A DNA stretch of 6,558 nt from Pseudomonadota bacterium (GTDB taxonomy: Bacteria; Pseudomonadota; Alphaproteobacteria; Acetobacterales; Acetobacteraceae), in contig JAJZFF010000155.1 in assembly GCA_021805485.1 (NCBI GenBank), forward strand, positions 5,734-12,291, written 5' to 3'. The notes under the pieces are model-generated. The model was not told where the DNA came from, did not search any database, and saw nothing but the letters and a program-made list of their open reading frames with translations. Positions 1-6,558 of the stretch are shown one piece after another (positions within the stretch are counted from its first letter, which is position 1; the number at the start of each line of letters is the position of its first letter). Position numbers and translations under genes: made by a program.

Positions 1-663
1 GCCCCGGTGCCGCCCGATGTCGTCGCCCGGTCGATCCGCATGGTCGTGGCCGATCTTGGGGTCGATGCCATCAAGCTCGGCATGCTCGGCAGCGCCGGGA
101 CGGCCGAGGAAGTCGCCCTGGCGATCGCCGCCGCGGCGCCGGCCGCGCCTCTGGTGCTCGACCCCGTCCTCGCCTCGACCAGCGGCACCGCGCTGGCCGG
201 GGAGGGCGCGCTCGCCATCATCCGCGACCGTCTGCTGCCCCGCGCCACGCTGGTGACGCCCAATCGCGACGAGGCGGCAACCCTCGCCGGCCTCGCCATC
301 GATTCGCACGAGGATGCGATCCGCGCCGGCCGCGCGCTCTGCCGCCTCGGCGCCCGGGCCGTCCTGCTGAAGGGCGGCCATTTCGACGGCGATCCGGTCA
401 TCGACCGCCTGATCGCCGGCGACGACGTCTTGACCTTCGCCCATCCCCGCATCGCGACGCGCCACACCCACGGCACCGGCTGTACCCTGGCCAGCGCGAT
501 CGCCTGCGGCCTCGCGCGCGGTCTGGATCTCCGGGCCGCGATCGAGGCCGCCGAAGCGTTCCTCCACGCCGCCCTGCGCGCCGCCCCGGGGTTGGGCCGC
601 GGCCACGGGCCGCTCGGCCATGCCCGCGCCGCCGCGCTCTTGCAGGATCGTCCGCCGGCATGA
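1..663 (+). CDS. thiD: Hydroxymethylpyrimidine/phosphomethylpyrimidine kinase ThiD (5' end missing)
   Basis: Cytoplasmic ribokinase-fold kinase that phosphorylates HMP and then HMP-P to HMP-PP, the pyrimidine half of thiamine. The frame is open from base 1, so the gene begins upstream; 220 codons are present and the family usually has about 260-270, so some 45-50 N-terminal residues (including the glycine-rich substrate loop) are missing. The visible part follows the ThiD pattern in order: a KLGML strand-turn near codons 25-29, LDPVLASTSG, LVTPNRDEAATLAG, a VLLKGGH segment, and the THGTGCTLASAIA anion-hole motif with its cysteine at bases 481-483. The GTG at base 7 is internal and is not taken as the start. 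The C-terminus is of ordinary length, without the TenA or ThiE fusion seen in some relatives. PdxK-type pyridoxal kinase is the main alternative, but HGTGC with the preceding KGGH favours ThiD. The next gene, ohr, follows after 39 bp; a functional link is not evident. Confidence 0.93.
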   Translation, partial: APVPPDVVARSIRMVVADLGVDAIKLGMLGSAGTAEEVALAIAAAAPAAPLVLDPVLASTSGTALAGEGALAIIRDRLLPRATLVTPNRDEAATLAGLAIDSHEDAIRAGRALCRLGARAVLLKGGHFDGDPVIDRLIAGDDVLTFAHPRIATRHTHGTGCTLASAIACGLARGLDLRAAIEAAEAFLHAALRAAPGLGRGHGPLGHARAAALLQDRPPA

Positions 664-684
664 TCTAGAATTCCGTCACTGATC

Positions 685-692
685 GAGGAGGA
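685..692 (+). promoter_or_regulatory. Strong ribosome binding site of ohr
   Basis: GAGGAGGA lies 10 nt before the ATG at 703, a near-perfect complement to the 16S rRNA 3' end. It fixes the ohr start. The 39-bp thiD-ohr gap shows no clear promoter and no palindrome resembling an OhrR operator, so ohr is either read with thiD or uses a promoter inside thiD. Confidence 0.8.
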
Positions 693-702
693 AGTTCCTG
701 CC

Positions 703-1125
703 ATGAAAACACTGTATCACGGGCGCGGCCACGCGACCGGCGGCCGCACCGGCCATGCCGAAACCAGCGACGGCCGCCTCAAGGTCGATCTCAGCACGCC
801 GAAGGAACTCGGCGGCGATGGCGGGCAGGGCACCAATCCGGAACAGCTCTTTGCCATCGGCTATTCGGCCTGTTTCCTCGGCGCGCTGAAATTCGTCGCC
901 AATCAGGCGAAGGTGAAGATCCCCGAGGATGCGAAGGTGAATGCCGAGATCGGCATCGGCCCGCGCGACGACGGCACCGGGTTCGGGATCACGGCGCACC
1001 TGACCGTGACCATCCCGGGCATGGACCGCGCGCAGGCCGAGGACCTGGTGCGCAAGGCCGAGATCGTCTGTCCCTACGCGCATGCGACGCGCGGCAATAT
1101 CGACAGCAGATTCGCCGTTGCCTGA
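703..1125 (+). CDS. ohr: Organic hydroperoxide resistance protein (Ohr subfamily of OsmC)
   Basis: Cytoplasmic thiol peroxidase that reduces organic and lipid hydroperoxides; in the studied family members the enzyme is recycled by dihydrolipoyl-dependent systems. The 140-residue length is normal for Ohr. The catalytic set is complete: Arg15, Glu47 (in [15 protein letters not shown]), peroxidatic Cys57, and resolving Cys123 in [11 protein letters not shown]. The spacing matches the Arg18/Glu50/Cys60/Cys124 set of the Pseudomonas enzyme to within one residue. The short N-terminal hairpin beginning [15 protein letters not shown] and the CPY-x-x-ATRGNI ending separate Ohr from OsmC and YhfA relatives. 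The start is fixed by the strong SD at 685-692. No MarR-type ohrR gene, the usual redox regulator, is visible on either side, so control cannot be read from this window. The product call is firm; the substrate range is inferred from the family. Confidence 0.95.
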   Translation: MKTLYHGRGHATGGRTGHAETSDGRLKVDLSTPKELGGDGGQGTNPEQLFAIGYSACFLGALKFVANQAKVKIPEDAKVNAEIGIGPRDDGTGFGITAHLTVTIPGMDRAQAEDLVRKAEIVCPYAHATRGNIDSRFAVA

Positions 1126-1153
1126 AAGGCTTTCTTAAACTTTTCCGGCTATC

Positions 1154-1189
1154 CGGGTGCCATGCAGTCAGTGTTGCCCATGGCACCCG
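1154..1189 (+). repeat. Perfect 11-bp inverted repeat between ohr and the CpaE-like gene
   Basis: The left arm CGGGTGCCATG (1154-1164) is the exact reverse complement of the right arm CATGGCACCCG (1179-1189), with a 14-nt spacer. It starts 28 bp after the ohr stop and ends 72 bp before the next ATG. There is no T-tract on the 3' side of either strand, so a canonical intrinsic terminator is unlikely. It could be a structured RNA element, an atypical terminator for ohr, or a protein binding site before the downstream gene. The repeat is directly visible; its role is unknown. Confidence 0.6.
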
Positions 1190-1261
1190 TGAGCGGGCCT
1201 GCCGCAGCCGGACGCCCCGCCGGGCGCTGCGGTTGCGTGCCGGCGGCGAACCCTCGTCGCC

Positions 1262-2473
1262 ATGGATAACCCGTCGCTCAAGCCGGCCGAAGAGCCGGGG
1301 AACGATCTCGGCGCGCGGATCGACCAGCTGACGGTCCTGAGCTTCGTTGCCGATGCGGCGACCGAGCAGGTGATACGCGACGGCCTGGGCGACCTGGCCC
1401 AGACGGGCATCCAGAACACGGCGGACATTCGCCGCGGCAATCTGAAGGCCGCCATCGCCGCCCTCGCGAAAGTCCCGACGCCGCAAATCGTCGTCGTCGA
1501 CATCGGCAAGGACGAGCGGCCGATGCACGCCCTGCTCGAACTCTGCGATGTCATCGAACCGTCGGTCTCCCTGCTGGTGATCGGCGAGGTCGACGATGTC
1601 GATCTCTACCGCAACATCATCCGGCGGGTCGGCGCGATCGACTACCTGTTCAAGCCGATCACCCGCGAGCTTGTCGCCCGCCATTTCGCCTCGCTGATCA
1701 CCCGAAATTCGCCGGTCGCCGACCTGACGCGAGGCGGCCGGGTCATTTCCGTCACCGGCGCGCGCGGCGGGGTCGGCGGCAGCACCATCGCCGCCGCGCT
1801 GGCCTGGTATCTGGGCGTCGAGTCGAACCGTCACACCCTGCTGCTCGATGCCGATCCGTTCATCGGCACGGCACAGGACTGGTTCGGGGTCGAATTCAAA
1901 CCCTCGTTCCAGACCCTTCTGCAGGATGCCGGAGATGACCCGGGTGCTGCCGTCGCGGGCGCGGTCCGGCCGGTCCGGAACCGGTTGCATGTCCTGGGCT
2001 CCCCGCCCGATCTCGCCTGCCAGCCGGCCGCCTCCGCCGGCGCCGCCCGGCGGATCATCGATGCGATCCGCATGCGCTTCAACTTCGTGATCGTCGACCT
2101 GCCGTTCCTGCCGATCCAGCAGCACCGGGAACTGCTCGAACTCGCCCATCACCGCATCATCGTTCTCGACCCGAGCATCGCGAGCCTGCGCGATACGGTG
2201 CGCCTGATCGCCGCGTCCAGCACGCCGGGCCAGCCGCAGCGGCCGACGATCTTCCTGAACCGCGAAGGCGCGGCCGGCGGCCTGCGTCGCAAGCACATCG
2301 AGGATGCGCTCAAGCGCAAGGTCGATCTCAGCCTTCCCGAACTGCCCAAACTCTTCACCAGCCTCGGCGCGCAGGAACGCTTCGCCGGGGTGCCCAAGGG
2401 GCCGCTCGGCCGCCTGATCGAAGACCTGGCCCGCGAAGCGGGCTTCGAGCGCGGACGCAACGCCGCCGCCTGA
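1262..2473 (+). CDS. CpaE/TadZ-like protein: receiver-like domain plus MinD/ParA-type ATPase domain with atypical Walker A
   Basis: A 403-residue soluble protein with the CpaE/TadZ two-part layout. Residues about 23-145 look like a response-regulator receiver: the acceptor-position Asp80 (VVVDIG) and Lys131-Pro132 (LFKPIT) are kept, but the usual N-terminal acidic pair is reduced (FVADA), so phosphorylation is doubtful. Residues about 160-390 form a deviant P-loop domain: GARGGVGGST at 166-175, LLDADPF at 194-200 and IVDLPF at 277-282, followed by VLDPSIASLRDTVRLI, typical of CpaE. Both lysines of the ParA/MinD Walker A (KGGxxKT) are replaced (Arg168, Gly173), as in atypical TadZ proteins. 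Family members place the Tad/Flp pilus secretion machinery at the pole, but no tad/cpa gene lies nearby, so that role is only inferred. ATG 1262 is the first usable start: an in-frame stop lies at 1190-1192 and no ATG, GTG or TTG comes between. No good SD precedes it. Alternative: another ParA-like positioning or regulatory ATPase. Confidence 0.82.
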   Translation: MDNPSLKPAEEPGNDLGARIDQLTVLSFVADAATEQVIRDGLGDLAQTGIQNTADIRRGNLKAAIAALAKVPTPQIVVVDIGKDERPMHALLELCDVIEPSVSLLVIGEVDDVDLYRNIIRRVGAIDYLFKPITRELVARHFASLITRNSPVADLTRGGRVISVTGARGGVGGSTIAAALAWYLGVESNRHTLLLDADPFIGTAQDWFGVEFKPSFQTLLQDAGDDPGAAVAGAVRPVRNRLHVLGSPPDLACQPAASAGAARRIIDAIRMRFNFVIVDLPFLPIQQHRELLELAHHRIIVLDPSIASLRDTVRLIAASSTPGQPQRPTIFLNREGAAGGLRRKHIEDALKRKVDLSLPELPKLFTSLGAQERFAGVPKGPLGRLIEDLAREAGFERGRNAAA

Positions 2474-2490
2474 CCGCCTGACGCAGCGCG

Positions 2491-2505
2491 TCGGCCACGG
2501 GCCGA
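2491..2505 (+). terminator. Possible weak hairpin after the CpaE-like gene
   Basis: TCGGCC-ACG-GGCCGA forms a 6-bp G+C-rich stem with a 3-nt loop, beginning 17 bp after the stop codon at 2471-2473. No T-run follows, so it is at best an atypical terminator or a stabilising 3' structure. In sequence this rich in G+C such a stem can arise by chance. Confidence 0.25.
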
Positions 2506-2571
2506 GCCTGCCACAATCCACCCCGATATCGCGCCTTCACCGCTGCCCGCAGAAGGCTGTCATGCGCGGTG

Positions 2572-2627
2572 CATTAAATTCGGCAAAAAAACATACAAAG
2601 AAAATTTATCTTTACTTAGCTTAATTT
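2572..2627 (+). promoter_or_regulatory. A+T-rich control region of the cbb operon, with a CbbR-like site
   Basis: In the 252-bp gap 2474-2725, 44 of these 56 bases are A or T (about 79%), in sharp contrast to the G+C-rich surroundings. This is the most likely seat of the cbb promoter. It includes TTATCTTTACTTA at 2606-2618, which fits the TNA-N7-TNA (T-N11-A) pattern recognised by CbbR, the LysR-type activator of cbb operons. A single match in A+T-rich sequence is weak evidence. I could not assign convincing -35 and -10 boxes. About 98 bp of more ordinary leader separate the island from cbbF. Confidence 0.5.
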
Positions 2628-2711
2628 CGTCTGCCAGTCTGATTTCCGCGATGCCGAGACAGCGCGGGGGCACGAGACCGGACAGCACGAGCCACAAGGT
2701 GGTGCGCCATT

Positions 2712-2721
2712 GAGGAGGAAA
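2712..2721 (+). promoter_or_regulatory. Strong ribosome binding site of cbbF
   Basis: GAGGAGGAAA ends 4 nt before the ATG at 2726, leaving about 7 nt from the GGAGG core. An in-frame TGA at 2711-2713 overlaps the start of this site, which rules out any longer N-terminus for cbbF and fixes the start. Confidence 0.8.
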
Positions 2722-2725
2722 CGAA

Positions 2726-3793
2726 ATGAGCGACGCTCTGAGGCTCGATACCTGTCTTGACCAGATCGCCAGCCAGCTTCCCGCACTGACCGCTTCATGC
2801 CGCGTCGTCGAGGCGCTGGCCGGCGCCGCGAGACAGATCGCCCATCTGCTGGCCCGCGGCCCGCTCTCCGGCGATCTCGGCGCCGTCATCGGCGAGTCGC
2901 TCGACGGCGACGGCCAGAAGGCGCTTGATGCGATAACCCACGCCCTGGTGCGCGAGGCCGTCATCGCTTCCGGCGCCGCCGCCTTCGCCTCCGAGGAAGC
3001 GGCCGCGCCGGAATGGCTCGATCCGGCGGGCGAGGTCGCCGTCGCGGTCGACCCGCTCGACGGCTCGTCGAACATCGACACGCTGGCGCCGGTCGGAACG
3101 ATCTTTTCCATCCTGCCCGCCCGGCATGCCAGCGGCGCCGATCCCGCAAGCCCGTTCCTGCAGACCGGGCGGCGCCAGCTCGCGGCCGGCTTCTTCATCT
3201 ATGGCCCCCGCACCGCGCTCGCCGTGACGTTCGGCAACGGCACCCGCATCTTCACGCTCGATCCCGTCTCCGGCGCCTTTCTCGCGCCGGCCCCGCCGGC
3301 CACCGTGCCCGCCGCAACCCGCGAATACGCCATCAACGGATCCAATCTCCGCCACTGGGAAGAACCAATCCGCGACTACATCGTCGAGCTGAAGCAGGGC
3401 CGGAACGGTCCGCGCGGCATCGATTTCAACACCCGCTGGCTGGCCTCCATGGTGGGCGACGCGTTCCGCATCCTCGGCCGCGGCGGCATCTATCTCTACC
3501 CGGCGGACGAACGGCAAGGCTACGAGGCCGGAAGGCTGCGACTGGTCTATGAAGCGAACCCCATCGCCTTCCTCATGGAGCAGGCCGGCGCCTCCGCGAC
3601 CGATGGCCGCATCCCGATCCTCGACCTCCAGCCGGCCCACATCCATCAACGCTGCCCGCTCGTCTTCGGCTCGGCCGATGAAGTCCGCCGCGTCGCCCAG
3701 GCCTATGAAAGGGCAGGGCAGCCTTCCTCGCCGCTGTTCCGCCGGCGTTCGCTGTTCCGTTCCACCTCGAACGTGGCGGAACTGTTCGCATGA
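2726..3793 (+). CDS. cbbF: Fructose-1,6-bisphosphatase class I (CbbF)
   Basis: Cytoplasmic Mg2+-dependent phosphatase that hydrolyses fructose-1,6-bisphosphate to fructose-6-phosphate in the regenerative part of the Calvin cycle; related cbb enzymes also act on sedoheptulose-1,7-bisphosphate, so a dual role is plausible but inferred. At 355 residues it has normal class I length. The metal-site residues are all visible: Glu90-Glu91 (SEEAA), Asp109 and Asp112 in the family signature DPLDGSSNID (109-118), and Glu276 in LRLVYEANPIAFLMEQAG. Other family segments are YAINGSNLRHWEEPI, SMVGDAFRILGRGGIYLYP and IHQRCPLVFGS. The chloroplast-type redox-regulatory cysteine loop is not apparent, so thioredoxin control is not expected. 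It is the first gene of the operon, with a strong SD, and its stop codon overlaps the cbbP start (ATGA), suggesting translational coupling. Its place next to cbbP and cbbL makes the Calvin role more likely than gluconeogenesis alone. Confidence 0.96.
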   Translation: MSDALRLDTCLDQIASQLPALTASCRVVEALAGAARQIAHLLARGPLSGDLGAVIGESLDGDGQKALDAITHALVREAVIASGAAAFASEEAAAPEWLDPAGEVAVAVDPLDGSSNIDTLAPVGTIFSILPARHASGADPASPFLQTGRRQLAAGFFIYGPRTALAVTFGNGTRIFTLDPVSGAFLAPAPPATVPAATREYAINGSNLRHWEEPIRDYIVELKQGRNGPRGIDFNTRWLASMVGDAFRILGRGGIYLYPADERQGYEAGRLRLVYEANPIAFLMEQAGASATDGRIPILDLQPAHIHQRCPLVFGSADEVRRVAQAYERAGQPSSPLFRRRSLFRSTSNVAELFA

Positions 3794-4665
3794 GCCAGCG
3801 CCATCCCATCATCTCCGTCACCGGTTCCTCCGGCGCGGGCACCACCTCGGTGCGCAACGTGTTCGAACAGATCTTCCGCCGCGAGAAGATCACCGCCGCG
3901 CATATCGAGGGCGATGCGTTTCACCGCTACGATCGTGCGGAGATGAAAACGAAAATGGCCGAGGCGGAAGCTGCGGGAAACCGCCATTTCAGCCATTTCA
4001 GCCCGGAGACGAATCTCCTCGCCGAGCTCGCGGCAACCTTCGAGAGCTACGCCGCGACCGGCACCGGACAATACCGGCACTACATCCACGACCAGGACGA
4101 AGCCGAACGCTACGGCGGCACGCCCGGCACCTTCACGCCCTGGGAGGACCTGCCGGCGCCGACCGACATTCTCCTGTATGAAGGCCTGCACGGCGCCGTC
4201 AGGCATGGCGACATCGATACCGGGCGCCATGCCGACGTGAAGATCGGCGTCGTTCCCGTGATCAATCTCGAATGGATCCAGAAAATCCACCGCGACCGCG
4301 CGGCCCGCCGCTATTCCACCGAGGCGGTGATGGACACGATCCTGCGGCGGATGCCGGACTACGTGCACTACATCTGCCCGCAATTCACCGAGACCGACAT
4401 CAACTTCCAGCGCGTGCCCACGGTCGACACCTCCAACCCCTTCATCGCCCGCTGGATCCCGACCGCCGATGAATCGATCGTGGTCATCCGCTTCCGCGAT
4501 CCGCACGGCATCGACTTCCCCTATCTCCTCGCCATGCTGCACGGCAGTTTCATGTCCCGCGCGAACTCGATCGCGGTGCCCGGAAACAAGTTCGATCTCG
4601 CCATGCAGCTCATTCTCACCCCGATCATCATGCAACTGATGGACCGGAAAAGGCGGGCGCAATGA
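3790..4665 (+). CDS. cbbP: Phosphoribulokinase, bacterial class I (CbbP)
   Basis: Phosphorylates ribulose-5-phosphate with ATP to ribulose-1,5-bisphosphate, the RuBisCO substrate; a step found almost only in the Calvin cycle. The 291-residue length and sequence match the octameric proteobacterial class. The P-loop is GSSGAGTTS (12-20), without the usual Walker lysine, as is normal for this class. Catalytic Asp42 lies in IEGDAFHRYDR and Glu131 in LYEGLHGAV, at the same numbers as in the Rhodobacter sphaeroides enzyme. The segment IGVVPVINLEWIQKIHRDRA and the region TDINFQRVP to NPFIARWIPTADES are also characteristic. Class members are activated by NADH and inhibited by AMP rather than controlled by thioredoxin; that is family knowledge. 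The ATG shares four bases with the cbbF stop and has no strong SD of its own, so translation is probably coupled to cbbF. The cbbA gene follows after 48 bp, without an intervening transketolase gene. Confidence 0.97.
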   Translation: MSQRHPIISVTGSSGAGTTSVRNVFEQIFRREKITAAHIEGDAFHRYDRAEMKTKMAEAEAAGNRHFSHFSPETNLLAELAATFESYAATGTGQYRHYIHDQDEAERYGGTPGTFTPWEDLPAPTDILLYEGLHGAVRHGDIDTGRHADVKIGVVPVINLEWIQKIHRDRAARRYSTEAVMDTILRRMPDYVHYICPQFTETDINFQRVPTVDTSNPFIARWIPTADESIVVIRFRDPHGIDFPYLLAMLHGSFMSRANSIAVPGNKFDLAMQLILTPIIMQLMDRKRRAQ

Positions 4666-4701
4666 ACCCGCCCCCGACACGCCCAGGCGGCTGGCCCCGG
4701 A

Positions 4702-4707
4702 AAGGAA
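4702..4707 (+). promoter_or_regulatory. Ribosome binding site of cbbA
   Basis: AAGGAA lies 6 nt before the ATG at 4714 and supports that start. The 48-bp cbbP-cbbA gap shows no convincing promoter or terminator, consistent with one transcript. Confidence 0.65.
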
Positions 4708-4712
4708 ACTGA

Positions 4713-6558
<1,846 letters not shown>

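Noticed and set aside
664..673. Overlapping XbaI and EcoRI sites (TCTAGAATTC) in the thiD-ohr gap, resembling a cloning junction
   Set aside because: The thiD end and the ohr SD flank it naturally with no vector sequence; a chance co-occurrence is the simpler reading.
1162..1269. 35-codon + strand ORF starting in the inverted repeat and overlapping the CpaE-like start
   Set aside because: No SD, no recognisable sequence, and its ATG is simply part of the repeat arm; translation is unsupported.
989..2521. 510-codon open frame on the - strand across the ohr end and the CpaE-like gene
   Set aside because: It is antisense to two genes with clear family motifs, its translation is low-complexity and charge-rich with no recognisable domain, and long antisense frames are expected in G+C-rich codon use.
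3823..3849. Missing P-loop lysine in CbbP as a sign of inactivation
   Set aside because: The GSSGAGT-type loop without lysine is normal in the active octameric bacterial phosphoribulokinases, and Asp42 and Glu131 are intact.

Overview
The window is high-GC bacterial DNA with every recognised gene on the + strand. Its best-marked part is the 5' portion of a Calvin-Benson-Bassham (cbb) operon of the alphaproteobacterial type. The evidence is a red-type form I RuBisCO large subunit, an octameric-class NADH-regulated phosphoribulokinase very close to the Rhodobacter type, and the gene order cbbF-cbbP-cbbA-cbbL, as in the form I operon of Rhodobacter sphaeroides. A CpaE/TadZ-like ATPase and an Ohr peroxidase also fit an alphaproteobacterium. 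Genus cannot be settled from the sequence alone.

Layout. 1-663: 3' part of thiD (thiamine biosynthesis), cut by the left edge. 703-1125: ohr, a thiol peroxidase for organic hydroperoxides, 39 bp behind thiD with a strong Shine-Dalgarno (SD) sequence. 1126-1261: a gap holding a perfect 11-bp inverted repeat. 1262-2473: a CpaE/TadZ-like protein with a receiver-like N-terminal domain and a MinD/ParA-type domain whose Walker A lacks both lysines. 2474-2725: the cbb upstream region, with a small hairpin, a 56-bp island of about 79% A+T, one CbbR-like TNA-N7-TNA site and a leader before cbbF. 2726-3793: cbbF. 3790-4665: cbbP, overlapping cbbF by ATGA. 4714-5793: cbbA. 5820 to the right edge: cbbL, about half present, with cbbS and probably cbbX expected beyond.

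The four cbb genes form one likely transcription unit. CbbA condenses triose phosphates to fructose-1,6-bisphosphate (and probably sedoheptulose-1,7-bisphosphate), CbbF dephosphorylates the bisphosphate, CbbP makes ribulose-1,5-bisphosphate, and CbbL carries the RuBisCO active site that fixes CO2. No transketolase gene lies between cbbP and cbbA. No divergent cbbR lies upstream; that place is held by the CpaE-like gene.

The genes are mostly well-known families with their key residues intact, and I do not see a new multi-gene system. The points worth a second look are the apparently orphan CpaE-like ATPase, the inverted repeat before it, and the architecture of the cbb control region.
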